Source: Paramecium octaurelia
Taxonomy: Eukaryota; Ciliophora; Oligohymenophorea; Peniculida; Parameciidae
Reading direction: 5' to 3'
Assembly (NCBI GenBank): GCA_905182995.1
Contig: CAJJDP010000056.1
Location: 82,919 to 146,918, forward strand
DNA: 64,000 nt
Shown here: positions 1 through 13,717 of the stretch, in pieces
How positions within the stretch are numbered: position 1 is the stretch's first letter
Layout: each line of letters opens with the position of its first letter
Program-made: the position numbers and the translations under genes
The notes under the pieces: model-generated
The model's input: the letters and a program-made list of their open reading frames with translations, nothing else
What the model was told of the DNA's origin: nothing
Databases searched by the model: none

Positions 1-3000
1 GAATAAGATTAGATTCCAATATAGTCTTAAAGAACTTAAATGTAATTTGACAACTCTAAACATTAAAATTTTACATTTCCTTTTTCGTAATATTATATTT
101 GTATTCGTTTTATTTGAAATTTTCGATCGAAATTTTTACCTTGCTGCATATGCCTTCTATATAGATATCCTCTAAAGTTAAATCAATATCATTCGTAGTA
201 GTCGAGTTTGAATACCTCAAAGTTACTTATTTTTTTGGGGGTAGTATACATAAGCCATCTTTACAAAGGAACTCCTTTTCAATTTCACATTTGGAATTGC
301 ATCCATCTTTATCTGTTTGATTTCCGTCATCGCATTACTCTTGACCAGCTATGATATTGTCTCCACATTTAGTAAAGCAAGATTTAAGTTGTTTATCCAA
401 ATAAAACCCAGATGCGTTATCGCATTTCTTGCATCCATCTGTGATGCATTTTGTGCAATTATTTGGAGTATTTTCACATTCCTCACATTTTTCTGAACAT
501 AAATTACATGAATTATCTTTTAGAAAATACCCACTTTTACATTATATACACTCTACCTTGTCAATATTCAATTTGCAATCCTCACAATTTTCTTAGCATT
601 TATAACAATAACTTAATAGTTTTACATCCTCTTCACACTTATAAGAAGGATCAGGTTTACAAGAAGTGCAACCATCTCTTGCTATCTCATTATGATCATC
701 ACATAATTCATCACCACTTTTAATACCATCTCCACATTTAGTTTCGCATTTCTGACCATTTAAATAATAGCCAACTTAACATTCAAAACATTCTCCCTTC
801 TAACAATTTGAGCATAATTTATCACATTAATATTTACATTCATAACATCCATCATATGGGATATTATTCTAATCTTCGCATTATTCACTACCTAGTACAA
901 ACCCATCTCCACATTTAGTCACACAATCATTTGAAAAATGATCGTAATATAAGCCTGCTATTCCTTGACATTATTTTATTTCCTCACAAATTCCCTTTGA
1001 TTCTACTAAGATAAGAGAAGATTCACATTATAAACATTTACCATAATAACAATTTAAGCACTCCATTTAACATTGAAAATTACATTAAAAACAACCATCA
1101 TATCTAAGTTCATTACCATCATCGCAAACTTCATCTAAAGCAACTATCTAATCACCACAAACAGAATTACACGAATTACTTACAATATCCAAATAGAATC
1201 CTTCCTAGCAAAGTGTACATACTCCAAAAGCACACTATTTACAATATTGAGGACATTAAAATTTGCAATTTAAACAAGAATCTAACAAATATTGACTTCC
1301 GTCATCACACTCTTCTTCTTAAACTTGTATACCGTCTCCGCATTTAGGAACACAGTTATTCCCATAATATCCCTATTCACATTCTACACATGTTTGTAGT
1401 AAACACTTTTTACAATTTCTAGAGCACTTATTCATATTGTAATCTATTATGCAAATATTTGTGACCTAATCTAAGTATCCAAATTAACATAATATACATT
1501 AATTATTATTCAATAATTTACAATCAGGTTATTCATAAATTACAAGATCAGGAGAAATAGGGTTACATTAGTTGTTTAATTAATCCAATTTGAAATACAT
1601 TTAACAAGATAAACATCTTCCATTCTAGCAATCTTCGCAATATCTTGTGCATTAGAAATTGCATTAAAAACACCCGTCATAACTGACGAAATTTCCATCA
1701 TCGCATTCTTCATTTCCTACAACCATTAAATCTCCGCAAATTGGCTTACATAAGAATAAATCTAATATCCATCCCGTCATACACCCATAACAAACCCCAT
1801 CAATACAACTTATACAATTAGGATCACAAGTGTGCTGACAGTAATTATTACAATTGTCATCATTAATAAGATTCTAATCATCGCATTACTCGAATTCTTC
1901 AACTATACCATTTCCACAAGTTTGAAGTTGCATAAAATCATCTACCTTATTAATTATAATGCATTGAGAATATTCATTCAAATAAGAATCACTATTGCAT
2001 AATTAGCATACTCCTTAGATACAATTAAGACAAATGTCTTAGCATTTTGAGTAACATTTATTTTCAATTAAGTCTAAATTTTCGGAACACTCAAAGCATT
2101 AGCCTTATAAACATATACTACAATTATGATCGCATTAATATTTACACTAATGACAACCATCAAATAATTGAAGATTCTAATCATCGCAATCTTCCTATCC
2201 TGCTATATACCCATCTCCACAGATAGGCTCGCAAATTAATAACTCTTAATTGAAGTACAATCCTTTGAAACATTCAATTTTTAAAATACAACTATTATTT
2301 TCTAATTCATAGTCTTCTGGACATTGTAAACATAACCCATTATTATTACAATAAACACAGTTTTCTGAGCATTCTAAAACACAAACACCATACTCATTAA
2401 AAAAATATTAATCGTCACAAATTTGGCATTGTCCGTTTAAACACAATTTACATTCAAAAGTGCATTAAGAATCATTCTGTTCACTTTAACAAAATCCTTA
2501 CTAAAGATAGTAATTTGGAGCACATTTTTAGCATTAACCAAAGCTACAACTGATACATTATTAACTACAAGAGTATTTACACTAATAACAACCATCAAAT
2601 TGTATATAATTATTATCTTCACATTCTTCATCATGAGCTACAATTCCATCTCCACAACGAGATTAACATGCATTAGAATATTCATTAAGATAATATCCAA
2701 CTTGGCATTAATAACAAAGATTTAAAAAATATAATAAGCAAAATTTTGGAGCATAATACATGCAATTTAAGCAATCCTGATCTTGAATTTCACACTATTC
2801 ATCATGCACTAGTATTCCATCTTCACAAAAGGATACACATTAAAAGTTATCATCTAAATTATAACCATTCTAACATGCAATACAAGAATTTTGATTGCAT
2901 TCTCTGCAGAATTCAAAACACTGATTGCAATACAAATCTGGAGATATCTTAAGATAATATTAACAAATATCGAAAGGATCAATGTCTAATTTACAACTTT

Positions 3001-6000
3001 ATTCAACTTGGTCAAAGTATGCATAATTTTCACATCTGATACAAGTCTAGTCAATCTAAATCTGACAGTTATCAATTAATGTAAAAGTGTTTTCTAGTTA
3101 TTTAATACATTAGTATTGATTTAAGGATAAATCATATCCATTTGTGCATTGTTAACAAGTACCAAGTTGGCAAATATAGCAATTAATATCGCAAGTAAAT
3201 TACCTAGAGTTAAAGCCTTTTTATGCCACTTCGATGTTTACGATTTCACATTGTTCATCACTTGTCTATAAAGCATCTCCACATATAGGATAACATTTAA
3301 ATTATTCTAACTGATAACCATGTAAACAATGATAACAGAGTCCTTAAATACAATTGAGACATGAATGCTAACAACTAAATTAACAAAAATGACATCCATC
3401 TCCTAATATCAAATTACCATCATCACATTATTCATCATCTGTTACTATTCCATCTCCACAAATTGATTAACACAAATTATCAATTCTATCGTAACCTAGT
3501 TGACAAGCGAGGCAACCTTATCCATTAGTATCACATGTTATACAAGATGATTAGCACTTTAAAAGGCATATTTAATTAGAGGAGAGATTATATTTAGAAG
3601 CACATGTTTCACATCTATTATTAACACAATTAGTGCAAATAGATGATTGTTAACATTAATATTAACACCAACCACTGCAACCATCATAATTAATTGTATT
3701 GCCATCATCACATTATTCTGAATAGTATCCGTAAGGGTCTGTGACTACTAAACCATCTCCACAAATATTCTTGCAATAATAAGAATATGGTTAAAAACCA
3801 GTGTATTCACAACTTAAACAAGAACCTGTAGTGTAATCACAAGATGAGCAACCAATTCCACAATGATACTTACAATCTTTGCATCCATCTGTATCAATAG
3901 TATTTCCATCTTCACATTATTCAGTTCCAACAATTAGTTAATCTCCACATCTTTCTTTACATTACCAAGGTGTGTTTGTAGGATCAATAAACCATCCTGC
4001 AGTAGCACATTCTTAACATTACCCTTTTATACATTTAGTACATGAAGGTTAACATTAAAATTTACAATTATAACATCCATCATATTAAATATTATTGCCA
4101 TCTTCACATTCTTCAATTCCAGTTATATATCCATCACCACAAATATCTGGACATGGTAAAGTAGTATTTTAGTCACAAGTTACACAATGAACTGGACATT
4201 GATATTAACAATTATAACATAAATCATCCAAAACATTGTTATTATATTCACATTATTCATATCCTTTTATTAATGAATCTCCACAAATAGGTTAGCATTC
4301 TCCTTATTGTAATTGAAATCCTAAATCACAAGAACTACATGTATTTGTATGCCATATCTATGAATTATTATTACATAATTTATAACATTAACTTAATGAA
4401 CTATCTTCTGTATTTGGACAATCTATAATAAATATTTGAAATACTTGTGCAAATATTATTTAATTCATAATAACCAGGTATACATTCACATTTTAATCCT
4501 TTTAACATTCTATTTAAAGATGAATTACATGTTAAACAACCATTAATAGCAGAACTAAAACATGACTAACAGGATGAATGACAATTAGAACAACTTTATA
4601 TTGAATCTTAATAATATGATCCAATTGGACATGTACATGTTGTTCCTATATTTTGTATATTAATAATATTGTTGCAAGTTAAACACTCACTAGATCTTGG
4701 TCCAGTACAGGTTTTACAAAATTAATGACATAAAAGACATTAAGGATTTGATTTGATTGGATAATATCCATCTATACAATTACATTATCCATTGTATAAT
4801 TATCTATTATTACTAATTAAACATTCTATACAATAAGTTTAACTTAAACATTAATTACATTCAATTGGACAATCATAGCATTGATTTGATTCTTCATATT
4901 AATTGTATTTACAAGTACATCCTAAATTACTTAAAGTATAAGTAGATTAACAACTTAAACAATCTAATTTAGATATACAACTTAAACAAGGCATTAAACA
5001 TTATATGCATCTAACTTACTCTTTATCATAATATTAGCCTGACACGCATTCTGCTATTGAAAATTTAACAACAGTCGAATTATATGTACTATTCCATTAT
5101 GTACATGTATTTTAATCTGTACATTCTAAGCAATAAGGCATGCATTTATGAACAGCTATATAATAATTATAGAATCCACAATAGGCATTAATTGGTTCAT
5201 TATTATATCCATAACATTCCCAATATATTGTTAATGTACTTGTATTATGAGATATTCTTTCATATACCTTATCTTATTTTGAACCATCAGAATAGGTTGA
5301 ATGTAATTAAGAGGTTGATTTATAAACTGGTGATTTGTTTTCAATTGTATATATGAAACATCCATTTGAAGGGAATGTTGGACCATAAAGGATATAAAAG
5401 GCAATAGTGAGACTATGATGTGGATCAACTATGTTATGAACCCTTTTAAATTTAGCCTAGGCCCAAACAAATGGGCCTCCAAAGACTCGATATGATTACC
5501 AATATGAATAATAAATATCTAATCCTTTTAAAAAATTGGTTCCGCTTTTAGAAATTAAAGTATATTAAGAATATTATTCAGGATCATTGGAAGTGTCTAA
5601 ATATTCTTAAACTAAGAACATGGAGTCTATGTTTATATTGGTATAGATTACATGGTGTCTCATCATCAAAATCTTGACAATAGGAACCGTTTAATTGTTA
5701 GTTTGGGTCTGAACAACCCTAAATGCAACTACCACCTTTATAGTAATAATATCCAGGCATACAAGTCTTACATTTAAATGATACTTCACAAAGTTAACAA
5801 TATAAAGGGCAATACCCAGAAGTAATTTCGACTGAAACCATTCCCCATCCTGCAGTATTATCCCTAGAGTATTTAAATTGAAATTTACGTAAAATTCCCT
5901 ACTGCTGAAAATAAAAATGAGTTTTTAGGAATGTCCAGATATGTAATTAAATCGTATTTCATGACTTCGGTATAATTCATAATTGAGGCATAGGAAGCAT

Positions 6001-7112
6001 AGGAAACTTTATCAAAGAGTTTTAATTTATGCATCTACATTCCAGACTCATTTCTATAAATTGATCCAAAATAAATGTTATTAATCTTAAATTATATTCC
6101 ACAATTAATTGGAATCTCATTGAATATGGTAATTGAAATTTTAATCCCAATTAAATAAGTAGCATAAGAATATTAAGAAATTTAAAAAAATCTATATAGA
6201 CCGGAGTTAAATTTTAACACTCCATAAGTGTATTAGTATGTAGTATATCCTAAGATTGTTGGATATTCATCCATATGATTCAGATCATATATATATGACC
6301 ATTTGTAAATTTCCTATTAACTATTAGAGTAAAAAAAGCTTGAGTCTATTGTTTAAACTATTATAAATGAATATAAATTTACTTTAATATTTCTAACAAA
6401 ATCCATTATAAAATGATGGAGAGTAAATGTCACAAGTATATTTACAACCTATATTTTCCATATAATAAAAATTTGATGGACATAGTGGGCAAATGCCATA
6501 TGTAGGCGATCCATAATAGCAACTTGTGCATTAATCGAAGTTTGGACCTATGCAATATATGCAGGAAGGATAACATTTTGGATATGATATATAAAAGTTT
6601 CTAAATGAAACTTATCCTTCAATAGAGTTAGAGACTTATAATTGAGTTTATCCCCAAACAGGGTCTGCTATTGTAAAATTGACAGTTCTGACATTAGCAG
6701 AAATGTTGTCACAAAACTAGGTGATTAATGAATAATTTGATGGTGATGTGTATGTATAATTGTACGAAAATGATCCAAAAACAAGTGTAACATTATTATT
6801 TGACCATGTACCTTGAAAGAATAAGTCTACCGATATAAAATACCCATTCATATACTAATAGGATTAATAATGCTTTGCTAAGTTATTTGTCTTATTTAAA
6901 GTAATGTAACTTGTTGGAGGAGCTTTACAAGTGATAAAATTGGCAGTTGTAGAACTTGATTCTGAAATAAACTAACCTGAATGTAAATAAGCATTAAATC
7001 CATTATAATAGGTGAAATACTCATCACCAGTTAAGAGGCTATCATATGTTTGCCATTATGAATTTGTTAATTATATCAAACATACGACGATAAGTTTGAT
7101 TAAGGATTTCAT
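1..7112 (-). CDS. giant Cys-rich furin/DUF4215-type surface protein (3' end outside window)
   Basis: Read on the minus strand with TAA/TAG as Gln, the frame opens at ATG 7112 with a hydrophobic signal peptide (MKSLIKLIVVCLIQ) and is coding throughout, apart from short introns I did not all map; it is still open at base 1, so the C-terminus is missing. The N-terminal third (to about 5500) is an ectodomain with few cysteines, followed by furin-like CxxC repeats and then many units of the type CGDG...EECxDxN...DGC..C (DUF4215 / Myxococcus Cys-rich repeat), for example near 2640-2560. Such proteins in Paramecium are secreted or surface-anchored; function unknown. It is a close paralog, in inverted orientation, of the gene at 26611-33528, with long stretches almost identical at nucleotide level. 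Family-level call is secure; role is not. Confidence 0.8.
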
Positions 7113-7642
7113 TTATCAAAATATAAAATTATCTAAAATAAATCGATGAGTTTATATTTAACAAATATAAATTCTAATCTAAGAGTTTTCTATTAAACAA
7201 TCATTTTTTTTTTTAGTCTCAATTCACCTGTATAAATTGTAAATAAATTATATTTTTAAAAAGATATTAATAAAAATAAAAAAGCATTCCATTTCATCTG
7301 AAGTTGGTTTTGTGTGAACCATTATCAAAATGAACAATGATGCAACGCATAGAATAATATTATTATAGAATTAGATGCAATGTAGGAGATTAAATTGAAA
7401 AGCATTGAAAAATTAAGAATTAAAATGAGCGGCAAAATTGATTACATGAGTGGCTGACATTTCTAAATGAGATTTTGCATTTCTATTAAAATGGTAAGTC
7501 ACGATTTGCAATTCCTTGAATGTGTGCTAAGGTTTATGAAAAAACCCAAAACCATCCTTGAGAATAATATAAAACATGATTAAATTAAATTCTAATATCT
7601 GAATCAGATATATAAATCTTAATTAAATTTAAAAAATATTTT
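7113..7642. other. AT-rich spacer
   Basis: Spacer between two divergently transcribed genes, so it should hold both promoters. No convincing coding frame, RNA gene or repeat seen. A long antisense ORF that enters it from the right is treated as a shadow. Confidence 0.6.
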
Positions 7643-8568
7643 ATGGATCGTCTTAACCCATCTTCAAAAGATTGTATAGTTCCACTAATTGAAGAAAATT
7701 CCCCCTGTATTTGTAATAAATAATATTTATAAATAGAAACAAACAAACCAGAGATTGATCCCCACTTTTTATTACCACAATTTACACAAATGATGTAAAA
7801 CCCAGATTTCTTCCTTTAAACTGTTTAATTAGAGTAACTTAAACAGATGCAGTCATCATTCTATTCACAAATGAATAATATCCCTCTCATTACAGAAGAA
7901 CCTAGAGTAATGGATTTGTTTACATAATAACTTTTATAACAATAGCTTATGATAAATGCGGCATTATTAAACCAATTCCAAGTAAGCTGATTATTACTAA
8001 ATAGGGTGTTGAAAATATCAATTATAGTCAAACCAAAGATCTCGTGGATAATAAAATAAAAAGAAAACACATCAAAAAATCTCACAATCCCTTGTTTAAT
8101 AATGGTACTCTCCTCTATTCTATTTAAGGTCATTGGAGCGCACAGGAACATTAAGTCTATCTAACATTTTTGTAATAACATAAGGATGTGATGGAAAGCT
8201 CTGAGTTAAAGAAAACCAATAAGATTTTTAAACTTATGTCCGACATCATTAAGTCTAGATCTCCTTCCCAATGCCGTTCTCATCATTAAAAATTTAATCC
8301 CTATTCTAAATACTTAGTTAATGTAATTTTGTATTTGGTAAATTAGAATAATATTGTTCGTAGAAAAATGAAGGAACAAATGTTGGGTGATGCTCAATAA
8401 CAAAAGCAATCATAGCAAGAGAATGAAAATATTCAACAATAGTCCCAAGATTCAAATCAGAAGATAGAATTCTAATAGTAAGAATCTAACTAAAAATTGG
8501 AATCCTAATAATAATTATTGGAATCGAACGTGAGAGATGATCAATAATAATTGAGCGGTTAAGAATGA
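7643..8568 (+). CDS. SHAQKYF-type Myb-like domain protein
   Basis: Start ATG 7643. Two introns restore one frame: 7982-8004 (23 nt) and 8323-8346 (24 nt, a multiple of three without an in-frame TGA, so its removal is inferred from its GTAA...TAG ends). The middle carries a single Myb/SANT-like domain of the plant SHAQKYF class: GHWSAQEHQVYLTFL... and, 40 residues on, SRSPSQCRSHHQKF, where the plant consensus is TRT..Q.RSHAQKYF. The C-terminus is Gln/Asn-rich (many TAA/TAG codons) and probably disordered. Single-repeat Myb proteins of this kind bind DNA as transcription regulators; expanded in ciliates. The target is unknown. TGA stop at 8566-8568. Confidence 0.75.
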
Positions 8569-8951
8569 TTGTTTTAACTCTAAGATAATTATCAAAAAAG
8601 AAACATTTTATTAAAATATAAATTATTATATAAAAAAAATATATAGAGCTTTATTTAGCAGCTTTGTGATGAAGCACTAAAAAGATAGTAACTTGTTTAT
8701 CAAACCTCTAAAAGTATTAGATCTATATTGATTAAGAAGAGCTAAAGATTAATTGGGTATGCCCGATTGAACTAAAATTATTTAGTGAATTAAAATAATA
8801 TAAATATGAAAGAATTTTGAGAATTAAATTATATTTTATTCTTGGTTCACCCTTTTTTCTTAAGTTAAGGTGTTAAAATAAGGGAACTTTAAATTCATTT
8901 GATTTAGTTTGGTTTGATTATAATAGGAAATGTTTTTATTTATATGAAATT
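8569..8951. other. AT-rich spacer
   Basis: About 380 bp without a supported gene between two same-strand genes; nothing recognised. Confidence 0.6.
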
Positions 8952-10559
8952 ATGAAATAAACTAAAAAAAGATTAAGTTATATAAAGAATCAAAAGCCTG
9001 CAAACATAGAATGGATATTAAATCTTCTAGATTAGATACCTAAATATCAATTATAATAAAGCAACCTCAAATCAGCAACCCAAATTTAATTGTAAGGATT
9101 ATAAGATTGCGATCAAATACTCAAATCGGAACTTTATTCTTTTAACAATAAGACAAATAAATTTTAACAGATCACATTTTCACTCTACCCCAATATGCTT
9201 ATCAATAACTTTGGAGAATTCCTCATACTATCTACTTGTATCATGATTAAGAAAATTATCTAATATAAAGAGTTCATTGCCCAAGGTGTTTTATTGTATA
9301 ATCACCATGGAAATCTATTTATATTTTATGAATCTTACGTTTAGCAATTAAATGTACCTATATTCCTTATTCTTAGTGGGAAAAATAATTAAAAAGATTT
9401 TGTAAACAACAAAATTTTTCTTAAAAATACACCATCAAAGAAAAATTATCCATTCCAAATCATTTTGTGTGTGTGAAAAATAAAAATAGTAAGAAATTAT
9501 TAAATAACAATAGATCGAATTTACACAGTACAAATGATAAGATTTACTCATTTAAACGAATAAAATTATGAACAATTAATGAATGAAATAAATATTTTGA
9601 TGTGTTTTAAGTAGAGTGGTTTAAATTAATTCCACGCATTGTTTGAAGATGGAGAAATCCTATACATTTTATACGATTATTGGATAGGAGACACCTTATT
9701 TAAATAATTGTAATAAGGATTGCTACTAACAATGCAACAAATTTCTCAAATTATTTATCAATTAATAAAGGTATGTAGATTCTTAACAATAAATAATCTT
9801 TATCATGCTGCAATTTTACCAACCAATATTATCTTATTGAGAAACAATAACAATGCTCAGCAATAAACAAAGATTACTTTATTTAACTTCAGTTTCAGAG
9901 ATGTAAATTAAGTTTCTTCGATAATATAAAAATTACCAAATGCTTGGATACCTCCTGAGTTCTCTTGTTTAAATGTGAAGTAAGACCTTGCATAAATTGA
10001 TTTATATTAAATCGGAGTTTTGCTTTACTACCTAACTATATTTCTACCTGAGAAAGGTATCAAACAAGGACCCTTTAATAAAACCATTGATAATTTTTAA
10101 ATATAATATGCCTGGCTCAAAGGATTATAACATAAAAGCCCAATTCCTTATTCATATTCATTAGTCGACTTCTTATGCTAACTATTGGATCCAAATCCTC
10201 AAACCAGAATTACTTATTCAGTTGCGATTTGTCATCAATGGCTCATAAATTAGAAGCATTAATAAAATCCGATCGAAAAGGATAATATGAAAATTTTAGC
10301 ATCTTTAAGAACCATCTTAGAATTGAGAGAATAAAACTCTAACGATTATGCATCATCTTAAAGATTCGATCAGAAATTAGAGTAACATATAACCAGCTCT
10401 TCAGAAGAGGATGATTAAGTATAGACTGTGGATGATTATCTCCATAGAATATCAAAGGAAAGAAACTGTATTCCTCACTATATAAACCTGATGAACATAA
10501 TAACACCTTGCAAACACCCTTCTAGAAAATCAGTTAACGATTAAATTCATTTTGTTTGA
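8952..10559 (+). CDS. protein kinase-like protein, probable pseudokinase
   Basis: ATG 8952, one intron 9469-9489 (21 nt, contains TGA), TGA at 10557-10559; 528 residues. The first 150 residues do not match a domain I can name (a PH-like fold before the kinase is possible). From about residue 180 the layout of a protein kinase is clear: helix C (NEINIL), hinge (EILYILYDYWIG), helix F region (DLYQIGVLLYYL). Key residues are missing: the beta-3 VAIK lysine is Gln (YTVQMI), the HRD catalytic loop reads LYHAAILPTNIIL without the catalytic Asp, and DFG reads FNFS; the APE-like PPE remains. I infer a catalytically dead kinase acting as scaffold or allosteric partner. The tail is acidic/Ser-rich. The exact donor of the intron is ambiguous inside a GT repeat. 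Confidence 0.72.
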
Positions 10560-10843
10560 TTTCACTCTATATTTATCAAATTTTACCTACATATTAATTT
10601 TAAAAAGTAATTGATCTCTAAAAATGAAAGAATTAATTCTTAAATATATAAAATCACATACTCCAATAATTTTGTTTTTATTTATGTTATTAATATCTTT
10701 AATTTGTGAACAATACTTAATATACGTTAGCATAAATTAAATTATTATGTTAATAAAACTTTGACATATGATAGTAAATATCTGAATAGTTATAATATAA
10801 GGTATGATTAAATGCTTAATAATATATAATATTGTTATAATAC

Positions 10844-11719
10844 TCAATTATCAGTCCAAGATGGTTTTCTCTTTTCTACAAATGCTGACATTCCCTCTTT
10901 TCTGTCTTGAGTTGCGAATGTAGAATAGAATGCTTTTCTTTCATACTTCACTCCTTCTCTTAATCCAATGTTTTCTGCCTCATTTATGGTGTCCTTTATC
11001 AATGCAGCAACAGGTCTATAATTATGATTATTTTTCCCATTACTTGCTAAATGAAGCTATCTTTTCAGCCACTTTTAATGTTTCCTCAACTAAATTTTAT
11101 GCTGGAACTACTTTGCTGACTAATCCATATGAAAGTGCAGTCTGTGCATCAATGAATTCTCCTGTTAATGTCATTTCCATAGCCTTTGATTTACCTACTG
11201 CTCTAATTAATCTTTAAGTTCCTCCACATCCTGGAATCTAATTAAATAAGAGTATCTCTTACTGTTCCAAGTGTAATTTCAGGCAATCCAAATTTAGCAT
11301 TCTCTCCTGCATAAATAATATCACACATCAATGCCAATTCAAATCCTCCACCTAAGGCATAACCATTTACTGCTGCAAGAATAGGTTTTTTAATATTGGT
11401 CAAGTTTTCCCATGCTAAAGATGATATATTTGTTACATGCAAGCATTTAGATGTTTTGAACTTATGGGAAAGATTTGTCCTACATTTCTTTAATGTCTGC
11501 TCCAGCTGCAAATGCTTTTTCACTTCCTGTAATGACAATTGATCCATATTCAGGATTAGCATCAATTTCCTATGTTACTTGGTTTAATTCCTTAATTAAT
11601 CCATCGCAAAGAGCATTCAAAGCTTTTGGTCTGTTTAATTATATTAAAGCGACCTTCCCTTTTTGTGTAACACTTATGAAATTGTATGTGCTAAATCTGA
11701 ACAATGCTTTCCTAAACAT
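10844..11719 (-). CDS. enoyl-CoA hydratase, mitochondrial type
   Basis: Start ATG 11719, stop at 10844; introns 11415-11436, 11238-11262 and 11016-11043 give a 266-residue crotonase-fold protein, the normal length. It hydrates trans-2-enoyl-CoA to 3-hydroxyacyl-CoA, the second step of fatty-acid beta-oxidation. The N-terminus [14 protein letters not shown] is basic and amphipathic, consistent with a mitochondrial presequence. The oxyanion-hole segments ([15 protein letters not shown]) and both catalytic glutamates (GGGFELAL and GLPEITLG) are present, followed by the standard GTIPGCGGTQRL. Orthology to ECHS1 is likely from this motif pattern. Substrate chain length is not visible. Confidence 0.93.
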
Positions 11720-11810
11720 ATAAAAATTTATTTATTTAGATAAAATGACGTATTTGAGGTGATTTATATAACATTGAATAAATTATTTCATTAATTCTTA
11801 ATCTCCGAAT

Positions 11811-12160
11811 TCATAACAACGAAACAAGTGATTAATTAATCACTTGTTTTTATTTCTCATTATCAGCAGTCATTTAATCATATACTAACTATTTTCCATT
11901 TGATTTAATGTAATACTGGTAGAATTCAATGAAATTTGTGGAATCCAAATAGGTCACCTTTTCTTTTTAAGCAGTAATGCTATTGACTTAAGACAATATA
12001 GTCTAACAGCAAATGCTTGAATAAATATCATTATTGATTTGCACTTATTCTGTTAATTGTTTGAAAAGCAGTTAATTACACTAATAATCAACACTACAGA
12101 TTTCATGTAATATTTCTGCTTAAGATAATTGTACACATTTGTTACTTTATTTCTTAACAT
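11811..12160 (-). CDS. small unknown protein (5' structure uncertain)
   Basis: A minus-strand frame ending at TGA 11813-11811 is open for over 400 bp and reads like protein (IEFYQYYIKSNGKQLVYDQ near the C-terminus). It has no Met of its own in the 5' part, and the nearest ATG (12160) is in another frame; a 32-nt intron ending CAG at about 12032-12063 would join them into roughly 105 residues. No domain recognised. It sits just upstream of, and on the same strand as, the hydratase gene. Confidence 0.4.
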
Positions 12161-12795
12161 TATAATTTTCAAAATGATATATCAATGCTATTTTCTTATT
12201 ACAATATGAGTTAGGTATAACCTATTTCTATAACCCTTATCTAATTCTAAATTATATATCAATGATCTCGACTATCTACTTCCAAGTTTTCGATATTATT
12301 TGCTTTTACAATACTTTGATTTATTATAGATTATAAACTTATATAATTGATATTTATATTTTTACTTATTAAAATAATTAACTTTTATTTCAACAGGTAT
12401 TTTACAATATATATAAAAATGATTAAATATTAAATTGTTCAAAATAATGAGAGCTTTTACTTAATGATTATTAAATTTAATAATAATTTGTAGTAATAGA
12501 GAACTTAAATTATTAATATTAATTTATTTTTGATTTCTGATGTATAATGTAAGAATGGAGAGGGAATTCTTGAATCGTTCGAATATTTAACTTCAATTAT
12601 TGAGATTAATAAATATTGATTAATCACTTTTGCAATGGTTTTAATTTATTCAATTAATTTAAATATCAATGTAAATCGATTAATAATAATCATCAACTCT
12701 AGAAAAGGAAGCTGAAAGCCCTAAGGGAAAAGAAGAGGTGAGATTGATAGTTTTCCCTTAAAAATTCCTAAATCCTCTCCTGACGTTTCGAATGA
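12161..12795. other. AT-rich spacer
   Basis: About 635 bp. The minus-strand frame of the preceding gene remains open to about 12400 but lacks an ATG there. Otherwise very AT-rich with no supported gene. Confidence 0.5.
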
Positions 12796-13717
12796 ATGGG
12801 GTATCTAGAATAACCAACTAAATTCAAGGATTTTCATTTATATGCAGATTCTCGATATATTCAAAGTCATCATCCATTGAAAATTGGAATCAGTTGCCAG
12901 AATCCATATAAAAAAATTACGAATATTGTTATGGATCAATTCTCTGAAACAATTACTTTGTTTTATACTTAATTAGATTTTTCTTAAACTCCATGGGAAT
13001 ATGTTGTAAAGAGACTCGAGAGTTACGGAGATTTCGAAATGAATAAATTAAGTTTATATATTAAGAAATACAATGAACAGCTTGATTCAGGTCTGAAATA
13101 AGAGAATAATAAGGCGGTAAGAACTATGAGTTAATTGTTATAGGTTGTGAGTGCTTCTTACAGATCAAAGGGCTCTTACCAATACAAGTATATAAAAGAG
13201 CTGGATTAGTTCTTTATTTCGTCTGTAACATATGACATCAAATTGATCTAAGATTTGGGATTTGCGATTCCCCAATTCATTGAACAGTGTTTTAAGACAG
13301 GAATCCCAGAGTTTATTAATTTTAATTTATTTTAAGAATATCTTTGAAGCCAGATAGCACAAACGACCAGTACTATAAAAATGTTGTGGAATTCGCCAAA
13401 CCCTTGATATTTCCAGACGAAGAACAAGATTTTTACTTGTATTCGCATCGATATCCTCATGTATAAATGGGCAACCTATATATTTTAAGGGTCTGAAAAC
13501 AAGCGTATCTTTTTCGATTGGAAAAGTAGATAAATCTACGACAAATGATGAACTTGTCAACTTCAATTTCTATTTCGATTACAAACCTACAATCAACACT
13601 AAAGAGTCCGTTCTCACAACCAAAAAGCTCAGATCTCCAAATAGCATTTCATTTTACTATTAGATTCAAGAGAACTAGTATCATAGATGTGGATATAAGA
13701 AAACCAAACTTTCTTGA
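12796..13717 (+). CDS. unknown protein, 279 residues
   Basis: ATG 12796 to TGA 13715-13717. Three introns are needed: 13117-13143 (27 nt, TAG), 13311-13336 (26 nt, ends AAG) and 13461-13489 (29 nt, ends AAG). With these removed the length is an exact multiple of three and all exons are protein-like (for example FAKPLIFPDEEQDFYLY and DELVNFNFYFDYKP). No transmembrane segment, Cys cluster or known motif is seen. The non-TAG acceptors are the weak point of the model; the alternative is a frameshifted gene. Function unknown. Confidence 0.55.

Noticed and set aside
451..2952. His/Asn-rich plus-strand ORFs within 1-7112
   Set aside because: Shadows of the Cys-rich minus-strand gene; His and Asn come from reading Cys/Asp/Gly codons backwards.
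7300..8286. Minus-strand ORF of about 300 codons with UAA/UAG read as Gln
   Set aside because: It lies opposite the Myb-like gene, whose plus-strand frame has a recognisable domain, Gln-rich tail and standard introns; with only one stop codon, long shadow ORFs are common here.
11475..11723. Plus-strand [18 protein letters not shown]...
   Set aside because: Antisense to the enoyl-CoA hydratase, which has full catalytic motifs.
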